A stretch of DNA of 64,000 nucleotides from Chitinophagaceae bacterium (lineage in GTDB: Bacteria > Bacteroidota > Bacteroidia > Chitinophagales > Chitinophagaceae), in contig JADJFD010000002.1 in NCBI GenBank assembly GCA_016708765.1, positions 186,001 to 250,000 of the forward strand. Reading direction: 5' to 3'. The position numbers and the translations under genes were made by a program. Below the pieces are notes generated by a model. It saw only the letters and a program-made list of their open reading frames with translations. It had not been told where the DNA came from and made no database searches. This document shows, in pieces, positions 26,500 through 34,574 of the stretch (positions within the stretch are counted from its first letter, which is position 1; each line of letters starts with the position of its first letter).

Positions 26500-27732
26500 A
26501 TGAAAATTGCTACACTCATATTACTAATAGCTTTTTCAAGCTCATCATATGGAAATACTATCGTAGTTGGTAAAGACAAAGCCATTACCAGTATTACAAA
26601 AGGTATTGAATTAGCTAAAAATGGCGACACCGTAAAAGTATATCCCGGCATCTATCGGGAAGGGAGAATCTCTGTAACCAAATCAATAACCTTGATTGGA
26701 ATAAATTTTCCTGTCATTGACGGGCAAAAGAAATTTGAAAATATGGTTGTCAGCGGAATTAATATAAAAGTACAAGGTTTTCATTTTATAGATTCAAAAC
26801 ATTCAAGTTCAGACGATTTTTCAGCAATTAATATTATCGATGCCACTAAAATAATTATTGAAAACAACAAGGTCACCAATGCACATTTTGGTATCCACTT
26901 AGCCAATACCACTTATTGCACCGTTAAAGGAAATGATATTTTAGGCGAAGCCGTATCAGAACAAAGTGCAGGAAACGGTATTCATATCTGGAAATCATCT
27001 CATGCATTTATTACGAATAACCATATTCAAGGTCATCGGGATGGAATTTACTTTGAATTTGTAACGGATTCAGAAATTAGAAATAATAAAAGCGAAAACA
27101 ATATTCGCTATGGGTTACATTTTATGTTCTCCCATAATAACTACTACGCCTATAATACGTTTAGAAAAAACGGTGCTGGTGTTGCAGTAATGTACACTCA
27201 CCATGTAAGAATGGAACATAATATATTTGAAAATAACTGGGGAACTGCCTCGTATGCCATTTTATTAAAAGACATAACTGACAGCTGGATTAAAAACAAT
27301 CAGTTTATCTCCAACACTATCGGCATTTTTATGGAAGGATGTAACAGGATTGATGTTAAGCAAAACCTTTTTAGTAAAAACGGATGGGCGATGAAAGTGC
27401 AGGCGAACTGTGTTGACAATATAATTAGTAATAATAATTTCAAGAGTAACACATTTGATATTGCTACAAATGGTACTATGGTAGAAAGTGTTTTTGATCA
27501 TAATTACTGGGATAAATATGAAGGTTACGATTTGAATAAAGATGGAATTGGAGACATCAAGTACCACCCTGTCAGCATGTATTCAATGATCATTGAACAA
27601 AATCCAAATGCATTGATTCTTCTAAGAAGTTTTATGGTAACACTACTGGATAAAGCCGAAAAAGCTCTTCCGACATTAACACCTGAAAACCTGGTAGACA
27701 AAAACCCAAAAATGAAACCCTTTAAATTATGA
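26500..27732 (+). CDS. nosD: Periplasmic copper-binding protein NosD
   Basis: A 410-residue periplasmic protein (signal LLIAFSSSSYG) made of a right-handed beta-helix. Its rungs show repeated N-x-I and N-N-x-(I/F) turns, such as IIENNKVTNAHFGIHLAN and NNKSENNIRYGLHFMFS, the CASH/NosD pattern. With NosF and NosY it forms an ABC-type complex that matures the CuZ centre of NosZ. It starts directly at the nosL stop and overlaps nosF by 4 bp. Confidence 0.95.
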   Translation: MKIATLILLIAFSSSSYGNTIVVGKDKAITSITKGIELAKNGDTVKVYPGIYREGRISVTKSITLIGINFPVIDGQKKFENMVVSGINIKVQGFHFIDSKHSSSDDFSAINIIDATKIIIENNKVTNAHFGIHLANTTYCTVKGNDILGEAVSEQSAGNGIHIWKSSHAFITNNHIQGHRDGIYFEFVTDSEIRNNKSENNIRYGLHFMFSHNNYYAYNTFRKNGAGVAVMYTHHVRMEHNIFENNWGTASYAILLKDITDSWIKNNQFISNTIGIFMEGCNRIDVKQNLFSKNGWAMKVQANCVDNIISNNNFKSNTFDIATNGTMVESVFDHNYWDKYEGYDLNKDGIGDIKYHPVSMYSMIIEQNPNALILLRSFMVTLLDKAEKALPTLTPENLVDKNPKMKPFKL

Positions 27733-28481
27733 TAAGAATTGAAAATATCAATAAGCGGTTTAAAAAGCTAAAAGCATTGGATAATATTTCCGTTTCGTTT
27801 GAAAAGGGTCAGGTTATCTCTTTAATCGGCCCGAATGGATCCGGAAAAACAACATTAATAAAATCTATTCTCGGCATGGTAAAGCCGGATAGCGGAAAAA
27901 TATTCTTTAAAGACGAATACATCAATGGAGGCTTTGCATACCGGAAAGACATAGGCTATATGCCACAGATTGGTCGTTATCCTGACAATATGAAGATTGG
28001 TCAGTTGTTCAGTATGCTAAAAAATATCAGGAATGAACCGGAAGAAAACCTAGATAATGAATTGCTAAACGAATATGAACTGTATTCGATGTTTGAAAAA
28101 CCAATGCGGACTTTATCAGGCGGCACCAGGCAAAAAGTAAGTGCAGCAATCGCATTTCTTTTTAACCCTCCTGTTTTGATCTTAGATGAACCTACAGCAG
28201 GTTTAGACCCTCTCTCATCTGAAATGCTAAAAGAAAAAATTCTCCGTGAAAAGAAAAAAGGGAAATTAATTCTGATCACTTCACATATACTCAGCGACCT
28301 GGATGAATTGACGACACATGTAATGTACTTGCAGGAAGGCAAAATGCAGTTCTTGAAAAATATTGAAACACTAAGAGAAGATACTGGTGAAATAAAACTC
28401 GGTAAAGCCATTGCCCGTATAATGAAAGGTGAAGATCCAACCGGTAATTTTATATCTGAAATACTAAATAAAAATAATTAA
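27729..28481 (+). CDS. nosF: ABC transporter ATPase NosF
   Basis: A 250-residue ABC ATPase that powers the NosDFY complex. Walker A is GPNGSGKTT (34-42), the signature is LSGGTRQKV, Walker B is LILDEPTAGLDP and the switch histidine is in ITSHIL. It overlaps nosD by 4 bp and precedes nosY by 3 bp, the standard order. Confidence 0.95.
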   Translation: MIRIENINKRFKKLKALDNISVSFEKGQVISLIGPNGSGKTTLIKSILGMVKPDSGKIFFKDEYINGGFAYRKDIGYMPQIGRYPDNMKIGQLFSMLKNIRNEPEENLDNELLNEYELYSMFEKPMRTLSGGTRQKVSAAIAFLFNPPVLILDEPTAGLDPLSSEMLKEKILREKKKGKLILITSHILSDLDELTTHVMYLQEGKMQFLKNIETLREDTGEIKLGKAIARIMKGEDPTGNFISEILNKNN

Positions 28482-28484
28482 AGT

Positions 28485-29252
28485 ATGATGAAACTTTCAA
28501 GATATGTTCTGTATGATATACTGAGAAGTAAGATCGTTATAGCTTATACGTTATTTCTGTTTGTTGTTTCTCTTAGCATGTTTCAGATGGAAGAAGACAG
28601 CAGCAAAGCAATGCTAAGCCTCATGAACATCATTCTAATAGTTTTACCATTGGTTAGCCTCGTTTTTACAACAATCCATTATTACAATTCTTATGAATTT
28701 ATTGAGCTGATGCTTTCACAACCACTCAGTAGAAAAAGGATTCTGCTGAGTGAGTTTGCAGGAATAAGCCTCTCACTTCTTTCAGCTTTTTTTATTGGCG
28801 TTGGTATTCCGGTATTACTTTATGCAGCATCAGATACTGGCATGGCTATTCTGTTTACAGGTGCTGCACTCACACTTGTTTTTACTTCAATTGCTTTTTT
28901 TGCTTCGGTAATAGCTAGAGATAAAGCAAAAGGAATAGGAGCCGCATTACTACTATGGTTCTATTTCACTTTAATTTACGACGGGATAGTTCTGTTAATT
29001 CTTTTTTCCTTCAGCGACTACCCTCTTGAAAAATTTACTTTACTTATTTCTGCTTTAAATCCAATTGACCTAGGAAGGATTTTTATTATGCTGAAAATGG
29101 ATGTAAGTGCCTTAATGGGATATACCGGTGCTTTATATAAAGATTTCTTTGGTAGTGGAACCGGCTTATTATTTACAATCGGCATTATGACCCTATGGAT
29201 TATTATTCCTCTTTGGCTAGCTGTTAGAAAATTCAAGAAAAAAGACTTGTAA
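28485..29252 (+). CDS. nosY: ABC transporter permease NosY
   Basis: A 255-residue inner-membrane permease with six helices, of the ABC-2 type. The family stretch YNSYEFIELMLSQPLSRKRILLSEF and the ending NPIDLGRIFIMLKMDVSALMGYTGALYKDFFG are typical of NosY. It completes NosDFY. An ATG one codon downstream (28488) is equally possible. Confidence 0.94.
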   Translation: MMKLSRYVLYDILRSKIVIAYTLFLFVVSLSMFQMEEDSSKAMLSLMNIILIVLPLVSLVFTTIHYYNSYEFIELMLSQPLSRKRILLSEFAGISLSLLSAFFIGVGIPVLLYAASDTGMAILFTGAALTLVFTSIAFFASVIARDKAKGIGAALLLWFYFTLIYDGIVLLILFSFSDYPLEKFTLLISALNPIDLGRIFIMLKMDVSALMGYTGALYKDFFGSGTGLLFTIGIMTLWIIIPLWLAVRKFKKKDL

Positions 29253-29282
29253 ATAATTTAACTGAGTATAAATTTTACTATC

Positions 29283-30014
29283 ATGAACGTATTAGCATCA
29301 AAAACATTAGCACAGATAGTAACAAACAATTATAAAGCTGCATCCATTTTCGAAAAACATCACCTTGACTTCTGTTGCAAAGGAAAAAGAACATTGGAAC
29401 AAGCCTGTTCTGAAAGTGACATTAAAATAGAAGAAGTAATTGAACAATTAGAAAAGGCTGGTGATACAAACGACTTAAAGACGAATTATAATGAGCTATC
29501 ATTGGCCCAATTATCCGAGCATATCGTATCAACCCATCACAACTATGTAAAGAATGAAATGCCGGCTTTACACGGATATTTGCAAAAAGTAGCCAGCAAG
29601 CATGGCGATCGTCATCCCGAAATGAATAAAGTATTCCAAATTTTTGTAGCAGTCAAAGAAGAAATGGAATTTCACATGCAAAAAGAAGAGATGGTGCTTT
29701 TTCCCAGAATAAAAGATATAGAAAATCAAATTCAGGAAGGAAAAAAGGTTGTAATCAATAGCAGCTACCTCCAATCTCCTATTAACATGATGGAACAAGA
29801 ACATGATCATGCCGGCTCCATGCTGGCAGAGATAAGGAATCTGACGAATAACTATACCCCGCCAGCGGATGCATGCACCACCTATCAGTTAAGTTTTGCA
29901 TCATTACAAGCTTTTGAACTTGACCTACATCATCATGTACATCTAGAGAATAATATCCTTTTTCCAAAAGCTTTAAAAATGTTTGGAGAAACCAATAAGA
30001 TTTTACTGAATTAA
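29283..30014 (+). CDS. ric: RIC-type iron-sulfur cluster repair protein (second copy)
   Basis: A 243-residue RIC (ScdA/YtfE) protein with a standard ScdA_N dicysteine (HLDFCCKGKR, C31/C32) and a hemerythrin-like di-iron domain (STHHNYVKNEM, HMQKEEMVLFPRI, EQEHDHAGSM, HHHVHLENNILFPKA). It is the last gene of the nos operon, 30 bp past nosY, and should protect or repair Fe-S enzymes from nitric oxide. It differs from the first RIC at 20840-21589, which has a YGIGYCCGG motif. Confidence 0.93.
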   Translation: MNVLASKTLAQIVTNNYKAASIFEKHHLDFCCKGKRTLEQACSESDIKIEEVIEQLEKAGDTNDLKTNYNELSLAQLSEHIVSTHHNYVKNEMPALHGYLQKVASKHGDRHPEMNKVFQIFVAVKEEMEFHMQKEEMVLFPRIKDIENQIQEGKKVVINSSYLQSPINMMEQEHDHAGSMLAEIRNLTNNYTPPADACTTYQLSFASLQAFELDLHHHVHLENNILFPKALKMFGETNKILLN

Positions 30015-30030
30015 ACCCACCAATTCTGCT

Positions 30031-30058
30031 AAAGCCGCTTTGAAAGCGGCTTTTCTTT
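30031..30058 (+). terminator. Intrinsic terminator of the nos operon
   Basis: An 8-bp GC-rich stem (AAAGCCGC and GCGGCTTT) with a 7-nt loop, followed by TTTTCTTT, 16 bp past the RIC stop. Confidence 0.8.
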
Positions 30059-30067
30059 AGGATTTAG

Positions 30068-30109
30068 CAAAGGGTGTAAACATGACCAAAATCATGTTTA
30101 CACCCTTTG
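30068..30109. repeat. Perfect 18-bp inverted repeat with an FNR-like centre
   Basis: Arms CAAAGGGTGTAAACATGA (30068-30085) and TCATGTTTACACCCTTTG (30092-30109) are perfect complements around a 6-nt loop. The centre holds TGACCAAAATCA (30083-30094), a TGAY-N4-RTCA dyad. No T-run follows. A terminator already lies just upstream, so this looks more like an operator or an RNA element of the oxidase operon. Confidence 0.65.
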
Positions 30110-30140
30110 TCAAATCATATTCAGGCAATTAACCCACTAA

Positions 30141-30148
30141 TACATTTG
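30141..30148 (+). promoter_or_regulatory. -7 box TACATTTG of the ba3 oxidase operon
   Basis: An exact TAnnTTTG match 25 bp before the first gene (30173). No -33 TTTG is at the usual distance. The dyad centre at 30088 lies about 65 bp upstream of the likely start. Confidence 0.5.
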
Positions 30149-30172
30149 CAACGAAACTTTAAAACAACCAAC

Positions 30173-30295
30173 ATGGAATCACCTGAAGAGAAAAAATTTA
30201 TTCCAAAAGGGGCCATTGCATTCTTTATTGCACTGGTTATTCTAACCCTTGCCTTCTTTTATGGTATTTATTTTTTGATGATTGAAAGATCTTAA
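30173..30295 (+). CDS. ba3-type oxidase subunit IIa (40-residue membrane protein)
   Basis: A 40-residue protein with one transmembrane helix (IAFFIALVILTLAFFYGIYF) after a short charged start MESPEEKKFIPKGA. It closely resembles subunit IIa of Thermus ba3 oxidase, which also has a PKGA motif before a single helix that supplies the helix missing from subunit II. The next two genes are subunits II and I, so the order IIa-II-I matches the Thermus cba operon. The start ATG 30173 is chosen because the upstream part of the open frame is an untranslated leader with the -7 box. Confidence 0.8.
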   Translation: MESPEEKKFIPKGAIAFFIALVILTLAFFYGIYFLMIERS

Positions 30296-30307
30296 AAATC
30301 CCCAACT

Positions 30308-30766
30308 ATGGTAATGGATAAAATTGAAAGAAGGGTAATCATGGCCTCCCTTGTATTGATGGGCTTATTTGTATTCTCTCTGCTTTATGCAAAAAACAAA
30401 TACAAATCTAATGTACCTGAATGTTTGCCGTACGATAAAGCTTATACAGAGCCAAAAATTAATAAGATTGACGAAAAGACTTATGAGGTATTTTCTGTCG
30501 CCTCTATGTGGCAGTTTCAACCATCAGAAATTTATATTCCTGTTGGCAGTGAAGTAGATTTTTATCTTACTTCAAAAGACGTAGTTCATGGCTTTAATAT
30601 TTCTGATAAAAATATTAATATGATGGCCGTATTTGGAGCTATCAATAAAACAACTGTAACGTTTGACAAACCTGGTGTTTATGACATTGTATGTCATGAA
30701 TACTGTGGCGTAGGCCATCAGAATATGAGGGCACAAGTGATTGTTAATTATCCTGATGCTAAATAA
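30308..30766 (+). CDS. ba3-type cytochrome c oxidase subunit II
   Basis: A 152-residue subunit with one N-terminal membrane helix and a periplasmic cupredoxin. The CuA ligands are C129, C133, H137 and M140 in CHEYCGVGHQNM plus the upstream histidine in DVVHGFNI. The aromatic electron-entry strand is ASMWQFQPSEIYIPVGS. One helix rather than two is typical of B-family oxidases, with IIa supplying the other. It lies 12 bp after IIa and 18 bp before subunit I. The second in-frame ATG (30314) is possible. Confidence 0.93.
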   Translation: MVMDKIERRVIMASLVLMGLFVFSLLYAKNKYKSNVPECLPYDKAYTEPKINKIDEKTYEVFSVASMWQFQPSEIYIPVGSEVDFYLTSKDVVHGFNISDKNINMMAVFGAINKTTVTFDKPGVYDIVCHEYCGVGHQNMRAQVIVNYPDAK

Positions 30767-30784
30767 TTAGAAAACCAACAAATC

Positions 30785-32464
30785 ATGCAAGTATCGAAAT
30801 CATTTAAAAGGGTTATTTTTTTAGAATTGGCTATTCCTATTGCGCTGTTATTGCTTGGTATTTATCATGGATTAATGCAAACCATATACCGGTCAGGTGC
30901 AATTCAACAAACATCGGTTGCTAAATTAGACTACTACCAGGGACTTACCCTTCATGGTGTAATCAATGCAATTGTATTAACTACATTCTTTGCTGTTGCC
31001 TTGGGTCATGTAACAATGACCTATTATTTAAAGAAAGAACCAAACAAGAAATTGATGTGGCTAAGTTTCTGGTTTATGCTCATTGGAACAGTAATGGCAG
31101 CCTGGGCAATGATTGCCGGAAAAGCATCTGTTCTTTATACATTCTATCCTCCGTTAAAAGCTCATCCGCTTTTTTATCTTGGAACAGCTTTAATAATCGT
31201 TGGTTCATGGTTTCCTTTTTTTGATTGGTCTAGAATGTACATGAAATGGAAAAAAGTAAACCCGACTACTAAAACACCGCTAGCGGTTTTAGGAACACTA
31301 ATAAATTTCATAATCTGGTTCACCTGTACATTGGCCGTAGCTTATGAAGTGTTGGTATTGCTCATTCCATGGTCAATGGGATGGACAAAAACAGTGAATG
31401 TAAACCTTGCAAGAACACTTTTCTGGTTCTTTGGACATGCTTTGGTGTATTTCTGGTTACTTCCTGCTTACATTATGTTCTATACAGTTTTGCCAAAAGT
31501 TGCAGGCGGAAAATTGTATTCAGATCTTGCCGGAAGAGTTGCATTATTCTTATTCCTTTTGTTTTCAATTCCTGTAGGAGTGCATCACCAATACAGTGAT
31601 CCAACAATTACACAAGGTGTAAAATTCTTTCACGGTTTGATTACGTATGGAGTCGCTATTCCTAGTTTCATAACTGCTTTCACTTTAGCAGCCTCATTAG
31701 AATATGCAGGTAGAAAGAATGGGGCAAAAGGATTATTCGGCTGGATGGTAAAACTTCCCTGGTTTAATGAAGACAAATTCTTGTTCTCCTATTTCATTGG
31801 CGGATTGATTCTATTCATATTTGGTGGTGTAACAGGCATTGTAAACGCATCGTACTCATTAAACAGTGTTATACATAATACTGCATGGATGCCAGGTCAC
31901 TTTCATATGACAGTTGCAGGCCCGGTATTTCTTGGCATCGTTGGTATGAGTTTATATATCTATTCTAAAATGAGTGGTAAGAAAATATTCTGGCCAAAGT
32001 TGAATACAATCATTCCTTATTTATGGGTAATCGGTATGCTAATCTTTTCATTTGGCATGAGTTGGGGCGGATTGAGAGGTGAACCAAGAAGAACTAACCT
32101 TGGCACTACTTATCTAAACCCTGATAGCGAACTATTCAGAAGTGATTGGGTACCTACAACATTACTGGCAATGCTGGGTGGTATCATCATGTTTACTGCT
32201 GGTATGATGTACATCATCATTTTCTTTGGAACCATTCTCCGTAAAAAGAGCCAAGAAGGTATTCTTGAAATACCTGTAAGTGAAGCTTACCATGACGAGA
32301 AAAGAGTTCCGCTGTTTGATAAATTCAAACCTTGGATTGTGACAATGATTATCATTATTCTTTTAGCATACATCCCTGCTTTATTGAATGTAAACAAGAA
32401 TAGTGGACCGGGATCACCAAGATATAATATAGATAACCCGTTGCCGATAGAAGCAAGTAAGTAA
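30785..32464 (+). CDS. ba3-type (B-family) haem-copper oxidase subunit I
   Basis: A 559-residue membrane protein with about 12-13 helices. Low-spin haem histidine: LTLHGVINAIV. CuB site: GHALVYFWLLPAY, with His and the cross-linking Tyr four residues later, then VGVHHQYSDP. High-spin and low-spin haem histidines: NTAWMPGHFHM. The sequence follows Thermus CbaA closely (PVGVHHQ, GLFGW, GGVTGIVNASYSLN). The retained Tyr argues for oxygen reduction rather than NO reduction. It would be a high-affinity terminal oxidase, perhaps removing O2 that would harm NosZ. It overlaps sco by one base. Confidence 0.93.
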   Translation: MQVSKSFKRVIFLELAIPIALLLLGIYHGLMQTIYRSGAIQQTSVAKLDYYQGLTLHGVINAIVLTTFFAVALGHVTMTYYLKKEPNKKLMWLSFWFMLIGTVMAAWAMIAGKASVLYTFYPPLKAHPLFYLGTALIIVGSWFPFFDWSRMYMKWKKVNPTTKTPLAVLGTLINFIIWFTCTLAVAYEVLVLLIPWSMGWTKTVNVNLARTLFWFFGHALVYFWLLPAYIMFYTVLPKVAGGKLYSDLAGRVALFLFLLFSIPVGVHHQYSDPTITQGVKFFHGLITYGVAIPSFITAFTLAASLEYAGRKNGAKGLFGWMVKLPWFNEDKFLFSYFIGGLILFIFGGVTGIVNASYSLNSVIHNTAWMPGHFHMTVAGPVFLGIVGMSLYIYSKMSGKKIFWPKLNTIIPYLWVIGMLIFSFGMSWGGLRGEPRRTNLGTTYLNPDSELFRSDWVPTTLLAMLGGIIMFTAGMMYIIIFFGTILRKKSQEGILEIPVSEAYHDEKRVPLFDKFKPWIVTMIIIILLAYIPALLNVNKNSGPGSPRYNIDNPLPIEASK

Positions 32465-33084
32465 TGAAAAAGAATTCATCCATATGGTTATTCGTTTTAC
32501 TGGTATTAGCATTGCCTGCTGCAGCTTATGCATTGATAACCGCTTATGAAAACAATGTTGGCACATTACCAATATTAGGTAGAACAAAAGATCATCGCAT
32601 CGAGACATTTGAATTAATCAATCAGGATGGAGAAAAGAAAGGAACTGCCGACTGGAATACTAAAATTGTGGTTACAGATTTTTTCTTTTCACATTGCCCA
32701 TCTATTTGTCCGAAAATGACAAAGAATTTAAAAAAAATACAGGAAGCTTTTGCTGGCGACAACAACTTACTGTTGAATTCAATCTCCATTGATCCGGAAA
32801 GAGATTCAGCAGCACAACTTAAGAAATATGCAAGTCAGTATAATATTGATACGAGAAACTGGAACCTATTAACGGGAAGTAAAAAAGATATTTATAAAAT
32901 GGCCCGTAACAGTTTTATGATTGTTGCCACTGATGGAGATGGTGGACCTGACGACTTTATACACAGTGAAAAAATGGTATTGATTGATACACAGAAAAGA
33001 ATAAGGGGTTATTATGACGGTACCAGTTCAAAAGAAGTAAACCAACTTATCAGAGATATTAAAAAATTGAAAAATGAAAAGTAG
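32464..33084 (+). CDS. SCO1/SenC copper chaperone
   Basis: A 206-residue membrane-anchored thioredoxin-fold protein (helix at residues 7-27) that delivers copper to the CuA site of oxidase subunit II. Copper ligands are C78 and C82 in FSHCPSICPKMT plus the histidine in DDFIHSEKMVLID. It starts on the last base of subunit I and overlaps the next cytochrome gene by 11 bp, so it belongs to the oxidase operon and probably loads CuA of this oxidase, possibly NosZ too. Confidence 0.94.
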   Translation: MKKNSSIWLFVLLVLALPAAAYALITAYENNVGTLPILGRTKDHRIETFELINQDGEKKGTADWNTKIVVTDFFFSHCPSICPKMTKNLKKIQEAFAGDNNLLLNSISIDPERDSAAQLKKYASQYNIDTRNWNLLTGSKKDIYKMARNSFMIVATDGDGGPDDFIHSEKMVLIDTQKRIRGYYDGTSSKEVNQLIRDIKKLKNEK

Positions 33085-33619
33085 AATTTTCAGATTAGGC
33101 GTCTTATTGTTATTGGCTACATCTTTTCAGTCAAAGGCAAACCCTCCTATTGAAGAAGGCAAATCAATTTTTCTTTCCAGATGCGCTGCCTGTCATAATA
33201 TAAATAAGCCAATGACGGGTCCTGCACTTTCAGGTGTAGGCGAAAAAAGAAGCATTGAATGGTTAGTAAAATTTATTCAGTCTTCGCAAACATTGATCAA
33301 ACGTGGCGATGCAGATGCAGTAAAGATTTTTGAAGATTTCAACAAAGTGCCAATGCCAGATCATCCTGACCTGACAGAAGAAAATATTAAAAGTATAGTT
33401 GAATATATTAAAGCTGAAAGCAAACCAGTAGAAGCCGAAAAAGCTCCATTCGCCAAACCCGGAAAGAAAAAAACATTCTACACTCCTATCAAATTAAATA
33501 ATTACGCATTCGTATTTGGTTTTTTAGCGGTAGTAGTAGCTCTTGTGTCTTCACTTTACTATGCCGTTCAATTCAAAACATTTCAGCGAAAAAAACTTGA
33601 AGAAAACAAATCCGCCTGA
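33074..33619 (+). CDS. Membrane-anchored cytochrome c of the oxidase operon
   Basis: A 181-residue c-type cytochrome with signal peptide LGVLLLLATSFQSKA, haem motif CAACH (C37-H41), a likely axial methionine in NKVPMPDHPDL and a C-terminal membrane helix near residues 145-168 (YAFVFGFLAVVVALVSSLYYAV). It should feed electrons to CuA of the ba3 oxidase. It is the last gene of the operon, overlapping sco by 11 bp, and a small hairpin TCCGC/GCGGA straddles its stop. Confidence 0.92.
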   Translation: MKSRIFRLGVLLLLATSFQSKANPPIEEGKSIFLSRCAACHNINKPMTGPALSGVGEKRSIEWLVKFIQSSQTLIKRGDADAVKIFEDFNKVPMPDHPDLTEENIKSIVEYIKAESKPVEAEKAPFAKPGKKKTFYTPIKLNNYAFVFGFLAVVVALVSSLYYAVQFKTFQRKKLEENKSA

Positions 33620-33651
33620 TGCGGATATTTGTTGGTTTTTGTTTCAATGCC

Positions 33652-33683
33652 GAACCCCTGGATCTCCGGGGGTTCCTTTTTTT
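33652..33683 (+). terminator. Intrinsic terminator of the oxidase operon
   Basis: A 7-bp stem (GAACCCC and GGGGTTC) with a 10-nt loop, followed by a run of seven T. Confidence 0.8.
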
Positions 33684-33720
33684 CATAGTCGTTCCCAGTT
33701 AACAACATTCTACCAGTTCC

Positions 33721-33728
33721 TATCTTTG
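33721..33728 (+). promoter_or_regulatory. -7 box TATCTTTG of trmD
   Basis: An exact TAnnTTTG match ending 4 nt before the trmD ATG at 33733; the expected transcription start falls on the start codon. Confidence 0.5.
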
Positions 33729-33732
33729 CGAT

Positions 33733-34413
33733 ATGCACATAGATATTCTTACAGTTATACCAGAATTATTAGAAAGCCCTTTTCAACATAGTATTATGAA
33801 AAGAGCTCAGGAAAAAGGATTACTTACCGTAAAGGTGCATCAACTCCGCAAATGGGCGGTTAATGAATATGGCATGGTGGACGATTACCAATATGGCGGC
33901 GGCGCAGGAATGGTGATGATGTGTGAGCCGTTAACAAAAGCCATAGATGAACTTTCGAAGGAAAGAAAATATGATGAAATTATTTTTTTAACTCCAGATG
34001 GAAAACCATTCAATCAAAAATTGGCCAATACTCTTTCATTAAAAGAAAACCTTCTATTAATTTGTGGTCACTATAAAGGCATTGATGAGAGAATTAGAGA
34101 ACACTTTGTAACTAAGGAAATATCAATTGGAGATTATGTTCTTAGTGGCGGTGAATTACCTGCAGCCATTTTGGTTGACGCTATAGGTCGTTTACTACCC
34201 GGCGTTTTAAACGATGAAACATCTGCATTGACAGATTCATTTCAGGATAATTTATTGGCACCTCCTGTTTATACCCGTCCCGTTGACTTTCGTGGATGGA
34301 AAGTACCCGATATATTAATGAGTGGCAATCATAAAAAGATTGAAGAATGGCGACATGAACAATCAATTATAAGAACAAAAGAAAGAAGACCTGACTTGCC
34401 CGAAAGTGAATAA
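33733..34413 (+). CDS. trmD: tRNA (guanine37-N1)-methyltransferase TrmD
   Basis: A 226-residue SPOUT methyltransferase that makes m1G37 in tRNAs with G36-G37, preventing frameshifts. Family motifs: [21 protein letters not shown] start, [30 protein letters not shown] and the SAM knot [14 protein letters not shown], then [15 protein letters not shown] and the C-terminal [11 protein letters not shown]. Length is normal. It is separated from rpsP and rimM (9.4-10.6 kb), and rplS is not in the window. Confidence 0.96.
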   Translation: MHIDILTVIPELLESPFQHSIMKRAQEKGLLTVKVHQLRKWAVNEYGMVDDYQYGGGAGMVMMCEPLTKAIDELSKERKYDEIIFLTPDGKPFNQKLANTLSLKENLLLICGHYKGIDERIREHFVTKEISIGDYVLSGGELPAAILVDAIGRLLPGVLNDETSALTDSFQDNLLAPPVYTRPVDFRGWKVPDILMSGNHKKIEEWRHEQSIIRTKERRPDLPESE

Positions 34414-34574
34414 AAATGTACCAAATACTGATTTACAACCGTTTAAGTATTTAAACTGACTAATCTCAGGCATTTATAAGCAGGAATAGCTTAATTTCAC
34501 GCCGTTCGAAATAAACCGGTGTAGTAGAAAAAAAATAAATTAGCAAGCCGGACTAAAGCATATTAAAACACTAC

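Noticed and set aside
30785..32464. Subunit I as a nitric oxide reductase because of the nos neighbourhood
   Set aside because: It keeps the active-site Tyr after the CuB histidine (GHALVY), subunit II has intact CuA, and the operon has a IIa subunit, all marks of an oxygen-reducing ba3 oxidase.
16080..33619. Recently transferred genomic island with integrase or att sites for the nos region
   Set aside because: No integrase, transposase, tRNA or flanking direct repeat was seen, and base use looks like the rest of the window.
34414..34574. RNA gene between trmD and the desaturase
   Set aside because: I found no tRNA-like cloverleaf or stable stem in the 161-bp gap.
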